From positions 2,604,001-2,668,000 of the forward strand of contig CM082585.2 in assembly GCA_040954595.2 (NCBI GenBank): a stretch of 64,000 bases of DNA. The letters run 5' to 3'. Made by a program: the position numbers and the translations under genes. The first letter of the stretch is position 1. Each line of letters opens with the position of its first letter. Source of the stretch: Balanoglossus misakiensis (lineage: Eukaryota; Hemichordata). Under the pieces are notes generated by a model. The model ran no database searches. It was not told where the DNA came from and was given only the letters and a program-made list of their open reading frames with translations. Below are positions 23,032-31,913 of this stretch, piece after piece.

Positions 23032-24276
23032 GGCCAAAAAAAAAAAGAGTTTTGTTTAGCGTCCTCGCGCGCGTCACTTTTAAACATGCGCGTCGAGGCT
23101 TTTTTTTTCGTAATTTTCGAACCCGGAAATCAACAGTTCAGTGTTTTCTCCAGGACGCGCGATCGCGCGATTCCCCCTATTTTACACTTGAAGCGCCCCT
23201 TGTAACAAGTTCAGGGGGCGACAATCGCCCCTTCGTGAACAGCCCACCCGGCCAGTACATGCGCGTCCAAGCCTCAATAGCAGGCACCGTCAGTCAAAAC
23301 ACTGGGAAAACGGCCGATATTACTGCGTGCTGGCCTATACATTTTAACTTCCCACCCCCCAAAACTATGTAGTAGATGACTTTCACATTCATTCACTTTT
23401 AATTTAGCTCCAGGGCTGTAGTGTGCAATTGTTGGAACAGCCTATCTGGATACCGTCTAAATTTAGAGCACACACTCTGCACTCAAGTGAACTTGTTGTT
23501 ATGGCGACTTTTGAAATTGGGTTGGCAAAACGTAACAATTTTATGCAAATTAAAGAAACTGCGTTCCTGCCATGGCGATTATCAAGAATGTATCAGTTTT
23601 CCATGACCTTGTTTTCTTACTTAGGAAGGAAAGTCATTCAATATGTACAGAGACTGTTTATTTGAGTAGTGTGCCTAGCCACAGATGGGGAAGTGTAGGC
23701 AGAAATCTGAAGAAATATATACCACTTCAATTTATTTAACTATTAATGGTTTCACAATCTAATATTTTGGCAGCTATAAAACTGAAACTTTTAAAATCAA
23801 ACAAGAATTTTTTTCTCAGGTATAGTATTAAAGAAAGACACTATTGTTTTTGCAGTTGCATTTTTTTTTATTCATTTCACTCTACTTGCCAGGGGAGCAG
23901 TTAATCAGTCACTCTCCTACCACTTGTGTAATTAATTTCAGGAGAGTTATTTTCAGCTCTCCAGCATTTTTTAAATTACATGCCCTGAAAGTTATGCAAG
24001 CTGGTGTCTTCCTCTGCAAAATCTACTAATTTAAAGTAGAAAAAACTGTAACTGTTAATATGTTGTCAAGTTCACATGTAAAGTGTTGTAATTTACTTAT
24101 GCTTTTTTTAATATGGAATGAAGGCAGTTAGTAAGTTAACCTTCAAAATTGTCATTCCTTGATGTTTACCTAATTAACATAAATTATGCAAATCATGATT
24201 CCCCCCTACTTTGACCAAATCCCCCCCCCCTTAATTTTGGACTATTAAAGAAATATTTGCTGTTCTTGTTTCGCAG

Positions 24277-24307
<31 letters not shown>

Positions 24308-24372
24308 AGCCGCGTCACCGCATCAATTTTGAGATTTCGCTTGGACGCTAAACAAAACTCTTTTTTTTTTTG
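23032..24372. mobile_element. 1.34 kb element with perfect 33-bp inverted ends
   Basis: The ends are exact reverse complements over 33 bp: GGCC, eleven A, then GAGTTTTGTTTAGCGTCC on the left (23032-23064), mirrored at 24343-24375. Flanks give GCCTTA at 23026-23031 and 24373-24378 (6-bp duplication, overlapping the end), or TTA if the terminal GGCC belongs to the element. It lies inside LINE ORF2; both flanking readings are in one frame once the insert and one duplicate are discounted. The interior has a C10 run (24223-24232) and a long A run (24278-24305) but no transposase, so it is non-autonomous. Superfamily unknown. Confidence 0.8.
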
Positions 24373-26369
24373 GCCTTACGGAAAACAATAATTTTTGTTT
24401 TGTTAAGATTAACAGTGAGTCTCCACATTTTACAATAGTCTGCCAGTCTGTTCAGCAAACGCTGTAGACCAATGGGAGTGCTGCTAAATAAAGCAAGATC
24501 ATCAGCATAGAGTAAATACAACAATTTTACTGTGTTGGCATAGACAACAGTTTCTCTACCTTGTGTAAGAGCGTCTTCAATATCATTAATGTAGAAGCAA
24601 AACAAAAGGGGGGAAATAACAGAACCTTGTTGGACTCCTATATTAATATCAAAAAAATTAGTCACCCCATGCAGAGTTTTAACTGCTGCTTTAACATGCG
24701 AGTACATAGCGTATAAAGAAGACAAAAGTTTACCCCTCATGCCTGTCATGGCTAGTTTATAGAAAAGTGAATAATGATGAACCCTATCGAATGCTTTTTC
24801 ATAGTCTATAAAGGCACAATATAGGCGACTCTTTAAGTGGAAGACATACTTTTCAATAAGTGTACGTAAAATAAAAATGTTATCCAAAGTGTTTCTTTTC
24901 TTTCTGAATCCACTCTGAGGTTCCACAATTTCATTGAACTCATCAAACCAATGTACAAGTCTGTCTGTTAAAATAAATGTATAAATTTTACTTACAACGT
25001 TAAGAAGCATAATGCTACGGTAATTTTCTGGGGTGTCTCTGTTTCCCTTCTTATGTATAGGGCTAATCAATCCCATTGCCCACTGTTGGGGGAAAATCCC
25101 TTTATCAAAAACTTCATTGAAAAGTGTGAACAGCATATCAAAAATCCCTTCAGGTGCATGTTTCCAAAATTCTGCTTGTATGCCATCATACCCAGGAGCT
25201 TTATTATTTTTTAATTTTGCTATACTACTTTTAATTTCGGCCATGGAAATAGCCTGGTTTAAGGCTGAACAGTCAACATCCGAACTGCTTACATCATTAC
25301 AGTTTAAGTCATTCACATAATTTTGAATAGAAGAGTAAAAGTCTTTCATATCCTCTGTTTCAACCATTTTTGGATTAAAAAGGTCTTTGAAGTAATCAAA
25401 CCAGCTCTCCTCAGAGATGTTTGTTGACATATATGTAGGGCTCTTACGGACCTTTTGCCAAAACAACCTAGAATTTGCCTGAGAGGAAAGAAAAACAAGT
25501 TCCTCCCGCTGTTGTTTCTTGTAAATTTGTTTCTTTTCATTAATTAATTTTCTATAAACTGATTTCAAATGCATATAATTTTCTAAGCTATTTTTGGTTC
25601 TACAGTGTCTGAAATGGTTGAGAGAGCAATATACTTCTTTCTTCAATGTTAAACACTCTTTATCAAACCAAGGATTCTCTCTTTTTAAATTTGTGTTGTT
25701 GAAAGTATTTACCTTCACTTTCATAAAGTTACAACATGAATGTATAATACCAGTTAAACAAACAGCAGCTGCATCCAACTCACCCTGGGCAATATTGTCA
25801 TAAAAAGTGTTACATAATTGACCTGTTGATTCTGTCTGGAAATTACAGTGAAACATTTCTTTTTGCTCATGAGACCATCTCAAACGGGTTTGGGGTACAC
25901 ATGTACGTATAGTATTCTGCAGGAGTTGTGGATTTCCAGCTCCTTTACAAGTAAATTCCAAAGGCATATGGTCAGATTCTATACGTTGCCCAACCTTAAA
26001 ATGCTTAATTTTTGGGAAAACACTTCCCGCTGTCAAAACATAGTCATTAACACATGTGCCTTTTTTTGAAATATAAGTATACATTCCAACCCCATGGTCT
26101 TGACCAAGTCTACCATTTACAATATACAATTGTGTAGATGAACAGAAATTTAGCAGTTGCCGACCATAGTTATTTATCCCTTCGTCCATGGAACACCTTT
26201 CAGGTAAATCATACGAATCGCTACAATGTTCATCTAATGGTAGATAAATATCATTTACATCTACTTTTCCTGAAAAGTTTCCCGTCATACCATTAAAGTC
26301 TCCTGCAAGAATCATATCACAGTTATATTTAGCGGTGTATTTGATTACATCATTTTCTAGGATATCCAA
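24348..26369 (-). pseudogene. LINE ORF2: endonuclease end and reverse transcriptase
   Basis: A 673-residue frame. The N-terminal ~150 residues hold the APE-type endonuclease motifs 'AGDFNG' and 'ESDHMPL' (the catalytic SDH). The reverse transcriptase follows from about residue 370, with 'NNKAPGYDG', 'ENYRSIMLL', 'SGFRKKRNT', 'FIDYEKAFDRV', 'GVQQGSVISP' and the catalytic 'YADDLAL'. The last nine residues come from the inserted element at 23032-24372, which cuts the ORF. The start is not native either, since the endonuclease N-terminus is in the frame 26398-26724. Function when intact: nicking the target and reverse-transcribing the LINE RNA there. Confidence 0.85.
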
Positions 26370-26397
26370 AAAATCCTTTTCTACAAAGTTTGAACCC

Positions 26398-26724
26398 TCA
26401 GGGGTGAGTGTTTCTTGTAATCACAGACCAACACATATTTTGTGATTGACTCTTAGCAAGAAACTTTACATCCAGATTACAACTGTTATTTTCACGGAAA
26501 AATACTGAGATCCCACCAGATGCTCTTCCATACTTCTGTTTTCTCTGTCCTGCAACGTGAACACTTTTAAAACCTTCTAGGAAAACATCACTTCCTTTTT
26601 GAAGCCAAGTCTCAGTAAGACATATAAATTCAAAGGAGCGAATATATTCACGAAAATCACTCTTGTCAATCTTATCACGCAACCCATTTACATTCCAGAT
26701 TAAAAATGACAGTTCTTGTTCCAT
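26398..26724 (-). pseudogene. LINE ORF2: endonuclease N-terminus
   Basis: The first 108 residues of ORF2. 'LIWNVNGL' holds the metal-binding Asn and 'CLTETWL' the catalytic Glu of APE-like endonucleases. The frame ends about 28 bp before the next one begins; a small indel near 26.4 kb separates them. Confidence 0.8.
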
Positions 26725-26790
26725 CTGGCCTGCATTTTGTACAGGAACATAAACAGTGTCTTTTAGGTTTGTCCGACCTTGGCCTGTTTC

Positions 26791-27621
26791 CTAGTCTATA
26801 CCAGTAGGTGCTACACCTCTCTTTCTGTATGCTGGCTGTATGTTCTCAACCTCTTCATCGTATTTGTAGACCACGTCATCGATCTTGATTTTGTCATAGA
26901 CAAACTTCACAGTCTTACCAGCTGCCCTTGCTTCCTGCGCGAATCTTCTAAGCTTTCGGCGGGTTTCCCGGACTTTCAATGTAAAATCCTCACCAATGCG
27001 ATAGTCAGTTCCCTTCAGTTTAACGGCAGCCCGCATAACTGTCTCTCGTTGTTTATAACGGAGGAACTTTGCAATTATCGGCTTTGGGTGGCTGCGTGCA
27101 TAACTTAACCGATGAACACGCTCAAACTCCAAGTCCTCGGGGATGCCCAGTTTGTCTTTGATAAATGTCTTCAGTATCTCCTCCATATCATTCCAATTCT
27201 CTTTGCCATCTTCCTCAACTCCAAAAATTACAAGATTGTTACGCTTCATCTGTGCCTGCATCTTGTCACCGTCCGACTCTAACCTGTCAGCACGGGCACG
27301 CAGCTCTTTGTTTTCCTCCACAAGCTTACTGACCGTTTCTCGATTTTCATGCATCCAGTTTTGTACATCTTTCATTTCACCTGCTAGTTCCTTCACTTGC
27401 TTGTCAACTGCCTTTATTTGGCCGGTTATGTCCTTCCGCAGGTTACGTATTTCACTCATGACATCAGTTAGTGTAACTTTTCCACCACCGTCAGTCGCCC
27501 CAATATGGCTCCCATTACGTTCACTCGACGTCGAATCTTCCTCGTCACCAGAGTTATCAGCAGATGGTGGAATGACCTGTGCAAAGTGTTTAATGGTACG
27601 GCGTTTTTCATCGAAAAGCAT
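26791..27621 (-). CDS. LINE ORF1 nucleic-acid-binding protein
   Basis: A 276-residue ORF1p of the type shared with L1: a Ser/Glu-rich N-terminus, a coiled coil at residues ~52-120 ('VDKQVKELAGEMKDVQ', 'LVEENKELRARADRLE'), an RRM-like domain from ~125 ('NNLVIFGVEED', 'FERVHRLSYARSH') and a basic C-terminal domain ('KVRETRRKLRRFAQEARAAG'). ORF1p binds LINE RNA as a trimer and chaperones reverse transcription. The first ~20 residues are not native: they are encoded by an antisense fragment of the surrounding Ngaro RT gene, so the true start is lost or lies downstream. Confidence 0.75.
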   Translation of the reverse strand: MLFDEKRRTIKHFAQVIPPSADNSGDEEDSTSSERNGSHIGATDGGGKVTLTDVMSEIRNLRKDITGQIKAVDKQVKELAGEMKDVQNWMHENRETVSKLVEENKELRARADRLESDGDKMQAQMKRNNLVIFGVEEDGKENWNDMEEILKTFIKDKLGIPEDLEFERVHRLSYARSHPKPIIAKFLRYKQRETVMRAAVKLKGTDYRIGEDFTLKVRETRRKLRRFAQEARAAGKTVKFVYDKIKIDDVVYKYDEEVENIQPAYRKRGVAPTGID

Positions 27622-27720
27622 CCGTTGCCCATGCAGGAATTTTACTCCTACTTCGAATCTTCCTCGTCACCAGAGTTATCAGCAGATGGTGGAATGACCT
27701 GTGCAAAGTGTTTAATGGTT
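27531..27720 (+). repeat. Chimeric LINE 5' junction with antisense RT copies
   Basis: 27531-27598 and 27653-27719 are a direct repeat with a 122-bp period. Each joins LINE sequence ('tcttcctcgtcaccagagtt') to Ngaro RT sequence in the opposite orientation. The first RT piece, 27561-27643, is the reverse complement of 28137-28220 with about one mismatch; the second is shorter (27683-27719). The pattern fits template switching, or twin-priming with repair, when the LINE inserted. Confidence 0.75.
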
Positions 27721-29235
27721 AAAAGTACCTGCCATTGCATTGGATTTAAAAAATGCCATTGCTTTGAAATAATGCTTTATCTCATGAAGTCTTGACAAAG
27801 GGTCAGCCAGATTCTGACCTGATGGTATATAAAGAGCGGTTATATAAAAATTTGAGGTTGCCGACAGCCAAAATAAAGTACGTAACCATGTCATAGCCAA
27901 CTTATTATGGCTAGTGCCAGAATTGATCATGTACATAGTGGCCATATTGTCTGTATACACGATCACATGTTTGTTTTTCCAAAATGGATGCCAGCGCTTG
28001 CAAGCAATGATGACAGCAAAGAGTTCCTTTAATGTGATATGACAGTCTGCAAGTTCCGGAAAATCTGCCTGCCAATTGGTGTAAAACCAGTCTTTTCCAA
28101 AGTAACCACCGCCGCTTGTAACACACGCATCAGTAGAAAATTCCTGCATGGGCAACGGATACTTTTCGATGAAAAACGCCGTACCATTAAACACTTTGCA
28201 CAGGTCATTCCACCATCTGATGTCCGCTTTCGCCTGTTGGTTGAGCCGCACATGGTGGTGCTGTTGACGCACCGTGGCCATCAAGTCAATCAAACTGCGT
28301 AAAAATGTACGCCCGCCGCGTACAACTTTGGCCGCCCAATTAAGTTTGCCAATAAGTTGCTGCAATTCACGCTTAGTTGCACGCTTCTTTCCATCCCACA
28401 TGGAAAGACATAGCTTCAGGTCTGCAAGTTTTTTGTCATCTAACGCGAGGGTTTGTTTGGCGCTGTCTATCTGAATTCCTAAGAATGTTAAACGTTGTGT
28501 GGGAGCCACAACCTTCTGCTGATTCACTGCAAAACCCAGTTCCCGCAATAGCTGCAGTAGTGTCTGGAAAGCCTGTTCACACACAGCTTCACAATCTGCT
28601 ATGATCAGGAAGTCATCTAAGTACACAATAGTTGCTTTGTAGCCTCGTCTGTGCATCATACGAACCACACTCTGGGCAATTCTATTGAATATTTCCGGAC
28701 TTTTTGCTGCTCCAAACGGCAGTCTGGTGTCGACCATGTATGTCCAAGTTTCATCGCCTGCAAACTGATACTTCAACCCTGTAGCCCTTTGAGAGTCTTT
28801 GCTGTTTGGTACATGTCTGTAAGCCGATTTCAAGTCAATTTTTGCCATGTATGAATTCTTTTTGCACAGTTTGACTGCCGAGTCGATTGATTCATATTTG
28901 AAGGACTCTGTTGTGGCCTTTGAGTTCAAGCCTTTGCCAATTGGCCTGCTGCAATCATGAATGAGTCTGATTTTGCCTGGTTCTGATTTTTCGATGGCGC
29001 CAAGACTACTGATCAACATCGGCTTGCGAGGTGTGACAACATAGTTGCCTTTTGTGATTTCCTCACGCAACTGTCTTTCTACTGCACTCCTGAGTTTACT
29101 TGAAGTGGCGGACTGATAGTTAGTCTGATCGATTGGTGTCAGGGGGCTACCTGGGTCAATAATATCAAACCCATAGTGCAATCCATGTAAAATAAAGTCT
29201 CTATCCGAATCTGCAGAAAGTTCCCGCTCCCACAC
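27712..29235 (-). CDS. Ngaro reverse transcriptase - RNase H
   Basis: A 507-residue polyprotein that copies the element RNA into cDNA. Reverse transcriptase at residues ~70-280: 'PMLISSLGAIEKSEPGKIRLIHD', 'AKIDLKSAYRHV', 'LPFGAAKSPEIF' and the catalytic 'VYLDDFLI'. RNase H at ~370-480: 'FSTDACVTSGGGYFG' (first Asp), 'TLKELFAVIIA' (Glu), 'VIVYTDNMAT' (second Asp) and 'GQNLADPLSR' (last Asp), so the catalytic set is complete. The stop at 27712 lies in the chimeric LINE junction; the native reading probably ends at a splice donor after 27729. No protease or methyltransferase is visible. Confidence 0.85.
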   Translation of the reverse strand: MWERELSADSDRDFILHGLHYGFDIIDPGSPLTPIDQTNYQSATSSKLRSAVERQLREEITKGNYVVTPRKPMLISSLGAIEKSEPGKIRLIHDCSRPIGKGLNSKATTESFKYESIDSAVKLCKKNSYMAKIDLKSAYRHVPNSKDSQRATGLKYQFAGDETWTYMVDTRLPFGAAKSPEIFNRIAQSVVRMMHRRGYKATIVYLDDFLIIADCEAVCEQAFQTLLQLLRELGFAVNQQKVVAPTQRLTFLGIQIDSAKQTLALDDKKLADLKLCLSMWDGKKRATKRELQQLIGKLNWAAKVVRGGRTFLRSLIDLMATVRQQHHHVRLNQQAKADIRWWNDLCKVFNGTAFFIEKYPLPMQEFSTDACVTSGGGYFGKDWFYTNWQADFPELADCHITLKELFAVIIACKRWHPFWKNKHVIVYTDNMATMYMINSGTSHNKLAMTWLRTLFWLSATSNFYITALYIPSGQNLADPLSRLHEIKHYFKAMAFFKSNAMAGTFNH

Positions 29236-29271
29236 ATCATAACATGTAGTCAGTGGGCTAGAGTCCTCATC

Positions 29272-30327
29272 CTATGGTTGTGTAGAATTCAAGTGTGGGT
29301 CGCCATGTTGGAACTGTGGGTGGTCTTTGCCACATCCTTTTTCAATGCAAATGTGTGCGAACCGACACGAGGTTCGTTGGCAACCTGCTGCCTTTTGGTA
29401 GTCGTAGCATATTTCTTTGCCGCTGCGATCCTGTTGGCGTGGTCTCTGTTGTTGGCGTTTACCTGTCTGTAAGGGTGGCTGACGTCTATCCAAGTAATAC
29501 AGGGAAAGGTGCAAATCCACTCCACCCCACTTGGATTTTGTTGATGCCTGCTTCTTACGATATTCATTATCGTATGTCATCACTGAGGGCACCGTAAAGG
29601 TCTGGGCATAGTCCCCGATGTTAATGGTGTGGTTCAGGTAACCCATGATTTCCTCGCTTGACATATCACCTGCTTCGATTCCCTTTTTCATGATACGTGC
29701 GTTTGCCGAGACCCACTGGGCGAGGGATATTTGTTCTGGCTTGGGGCGTGATTTCGTGGTGCGCACCACAAGTTTGGTATTTCCATCACTCACTAGTTCT
29801 GTTTCATCGCATGGTTCAATAACGCCTTTGCCATATGTGATGAAGTCGGGGATAAGAAGCGGCTTTCTCTCACCTTTAGCGTGTTCAGGGTGCGCGGGAC
29901 TTGTTTTGGCGCCACTTTCCAACACATCTTTCAGTGCGTCGTTCCCTAAAGACTCCATCAATTCGTTGAGGATTTTGTCTTTGGCAAGGGACTTGGTCGT
30001 CACCGGCGATGTCACCTCCTCCTTCCCGCCGCCGTTTGGTTCTTGTCGTTTTACTCCGGTCGGGTTATCGGACATATCTCGTATTACCCGTCTTAGTAGA
30101 CTCCGTTGGCCAAGGGGCAGTTCGAGGTCAACAATGTCCTGTTCTTGTATGGTTTTCAAGATTTCCGTCGAGGTGATTTGTTCTGTAGTCAACTTGTCGA
30201 TCGTGTCCTTTGACAGATGTTTCGTTTCACACCACTCAACAAACCAGTAATTATGACCGCTTTCTACCATGGTAAAGAAAATTTTTACAAACACACACTG
30301 GCGGGAAGGAGGGTTTCTCGGCGACAA
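29272..30327 (-). CDS. Ngaro gag-like protein
   Basis: A 351-residue first ORF. A C-terminal CCCH-type finger (C-x8-C-x4-C-x3-H, from 'CYDYQKAAGC' to 'CRFAH') is followed by a 'C-x4-C-x2-H-x4-H' cluster, fitting an RNA-packaging role. The central region is charged and low in recognisable motifs ('LAQWVSANARIMKKG'). Translation could start in the A1 repeat (30327) or at an internal Met ('MVESGHNYW') just after it. The latter is more likely, because the A1 repeat is duplicated at the 3' end as non-coding A2. Spacing to the RT ORF is about 36 bp. Confidence 0.75.
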   Translation of the reverse strand: MSPRNPPSRQCVFVKIFFTMVESGHNYWFVEWCETKHLSKDTIDKLTTEQITSTEILKTIQEQDIVDLELPLGQRSLLRRVIRDMSDNPTGVKRQEPNGGGKEEVTSPVTTKSLAKDKILNELMESLGNDALKDVLESGAKTSPAHPEHAKGERKPLLIPDFITYGKGVIEPCDETELVSDGNTKLVVRTTKSRPKPEQISLAQWVSANARIMKKGIEAGDMSSEEIMGYLNHTINIGDYAQTFTVPSVMTYDNEYRKKQASTKSKWGGVDLHLSLYYLDRRQPPLQTGKRQQQRPRQQDRSGKEICYDYQKAAGCQRTSCRFAHICIEKGCGKDHPQFQHGDPHLNSTQP

Positions 30328-30424
30328 CAGCTATGAGAAGATGCTGGTCAAGTGACACAGCCTCGTACCAGGACCCAGCCTCGTACCCGCATAAAATACC
30401 AATAAACAGAGTCTATTGTACACT
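30274..30424 (-). repeat. Ngaro terminal repeat A1
   Basis: The 151-bp 5' terminal repeat, identical to A2 (20478-20646) apart from one fewer copy of the 18-bp internal motif. It overlaps the possible start of gag. Confidence 0.85.
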
Positions 30425-30508
30425 CCATCGAACTTTAGATTACAAGTGTTTGTACATGGCTAGTGGAACTATACTCTATGTAGCTCTATCATTTTATCCT
30501 GGTAAGGG

Positions 30509-30949
30509 ATTACTTTCACTTGATTCAGAATATAGGAATTAGTCCTTTGCTTAAGTTATTGGTTGTAAAATATACCTAAACCTATCAATTATATCAGAAT
30601 TACGCTTAAAAGTATCTGTGAATACCAAGATTGCCAGCCATGGTGCGATCTCAGGCCTAGGGTCATTCATGTGTTAGAAAATAATAAATAGGGTGCATCT
30701 CTCTTTGAAAAATGTTGTTGAAACTGAACTTGAAGAGATACCCAACAATAACGTCACGCGATAATCGAACAGAATATTTGGGGAACCTTGCTTGGGCAGG
30801 GATCGAGGACAATAAACAATCGTACGCACCCCTGTTTACGGCAGCATAAACATATTAGACAAGACTGGAATCTGAATCAGAATATGAATCTTGGGCTGTG
30901 GAACGTGAAACGTGAATCTTGAAACGTGAATCTTGAATTAGGCTTACCC
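30509..30949. mobile_element. MULE-like mini-element copy 2, right part
   Basis: Resumes the sequence of 13875-14313 at 'ctttcacttgattcagaata' and ends GGCTTACCC, followed by the target duplication TAAAAATTA (30950-30958), the same 9 bp found at 18931-18939. Confidence 0.85.
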
Positions 30950-31619
30950 TAAAAATTACTGTACCCCTCGGAGAAGCATTTATAATGTCTTTAAAATGAG
31001 ATGAAAACTATATGAATTTTCTAAGTGTATATTTATTCTTTGCTGTGGTAATTTATTTAGCTATAGGTCGATAAATTATGTTAATTTGATTGAGTTATGC
31101 ATATAAGTAGTGAAAATACATTGTACTTGTGCATAAATATATCAGACAGTCTTATAGTATAGTGTGAGGTTGATCACACATATACTTAACCACATATTTC
31201 TTGATCAATTAATTGTTTTTACGTCAAAGTCCTCAATATCCATGGCAATCTCAGAATCTAGGAATTTTAACACTCTCTATCATTCTCATTTTAACAAAAT
31301 CCCCTGAAACTCGTGTACCCTGTCAGCAAAACTTTGTCTGATTTTTAAAAAAACAGATTACTTTTTCACCCTTGCAAACAAATTTTCAAAGATAAGTTTT
31401 CACATTTGTTAATTTGTTTATATTATGCATGATTATAATTGGAAAAATTCTGAGATACAATTTCAACAAACATGTGTTCAGTACAAGTGTGCGGTTGATT
31501 TCAAATTTTAAAATGTGTGCAATGGACTGACAGGATGTGTGTTTAGCTGATTGTAACCATAGCAATATACAATCCCCAAACAGTGTAGCCACAGAAGAGA
31601 TCAATATCCAGTTACATAC

Positions 31620-31738
31620 CGCCACATGCATGGCCATCCTCCAGCAGATAGAATCCTGGTCTGCAAGCGCACCGATAACTACCATGGGTATTCTGACAAT
31701 AGTGTTGGCACGCATTTCCACCACTGTGACATTCATAT
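31620..31738 (-). pseudogene. EGF exon 'd', copy 4 (4-bp deletion)
   Basis: Retains splice sites (CCTCCAG, GTATGT) and the best EGF sequence of exon d: ECHSGGNAC, the CACRPGF core and six cysteines. It is 119 bp rather than 123. One unit of a 'GAATGAAT'-like repeat near the start appears lost, shifting the frame relative to phase 1. Confidence 0.7.
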
Positions 31739-31913
31739 CTGGAGGGTAAGAAGAAATTAGAAATTATTTACAAGCATTACATTATTCAAGGTAAGCCTAC
31801 TCTTGACTACTGGAATCTCACACCAAAGACACCTGGGCTCAGATTTATAACAAGATGGGAATAATTTGTCTCAATTGGTATCCCGTAAAATATTTTTTTC
31901 CGGATGTGTTTAT

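Larger units (their letters stand above)
21845..27660 (-). mobile_element. Non-LTR retrotransposon (LINE), interrupted
   Basis: In minus orientation: ORF1 (27621-26791), ORF2 endonuclease (26724-26398), endonuclease end plus reverse transcriptase (26369-24348), ORF2 3' part (to 22173, then 22237-21956 in another frame), and a 3' end with a (TTA/TAA)n tail at 21845-21856. The clade looks CR1/L2/Jockey-like from the RT and C-terminus; ORF1 is of the coiled-coil plus RRM type. Two frame breaks and a 1.34 kb insertion make it non-functional. Its 5' junction is scrambled, with antisense copies of host-element RT (27531-27729). Confidence 0.8.
21782..27728 (-). other. Candidate intron between RT and recombinase
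   Basis: The minus strand reads GCAG|GTACTT at 27729/27728 and CTCTTACAG|GG at 21782/21781. Joining these sites puts the RT ORF in the same frame as the recombinase ORF ('AMA', then Gly, then 'PLQDQM'). Introns between these domains are known in some DIRS-order elements. Nearly all of the 5.9 kb is the inserted LINE, so the original intron would have been only about 130-150 bp. Not proven: the motifs are short. Confidence 0.5.
20388..30424 (-). mobile_element. Ngaro-type tyrosine-recombinase retrotransposon
   Basis: In element orientation (minus) the order is A1 repeat, gag, RT-RNase H, tyrosine recombinase, B1, A2, B2. Split direct repeats in this order are the hallmark of Ngaro/PAT-type elements of the DIRS order, which integrate through a tyrosine recombinase and usually leave no target duplication. 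No methyltransferase domain is evident after the RNase H, which favours Ngaro over DIRS1. A LINE with its own insertion interrupts the region between RT and recombinase (about 21845-27660). Without that insert the element would be about 4.2 kb. All three ORFs are open, so the copy is young. Confidence 0.85.
19053..30508. mobile_element. CCCTTACCA element holding the retrotransposon nest
   Basis: Comparison with the uninterrupted element at 13762-14313 shows that 11,456 bp were inserted here. The insert begins CCCTTACCA and ends TGGTAAGGG (9-bp inverted ends), with 'AT' on both sides as a possible 2-bp duplication. The element's own DNA is 19053-20387 and 30425-30508; the rest is a Ngaro-type retrotransposon inserted into it. 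The left subterminal part (about 19075-19330) is dense in 'cagctc/gagctg' and 'ctgcag' words, as transposase-binding regions often are. No transposase was recognised. A minus frame at 19993-20190 in a CpG-rich patch could be an exon but has no recognisable domain. Superfamily is unassigned. Confidence 0.65.

Noticed and set aside
27143-27697. 184-residue plus-strand frame
   Set aside because: It is the antisense shadow of LINE ORF1 and of the inverted RT fragments.
29645-30250. 201-residue plus-strand frame
   Set aside because: It is the antisense shadow of the Ngaro gag ORF.
20388-30424. Classification as DIRS1-like or as an LTR (gypsy-type) element
   Set aside because: Terminal repeats are split direct repeats rather than inverted, there is no methyltransferase after RNase H, and a tyrosine recombinase replaces a DDE integrase. 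Ngaro/PAT type fits better.
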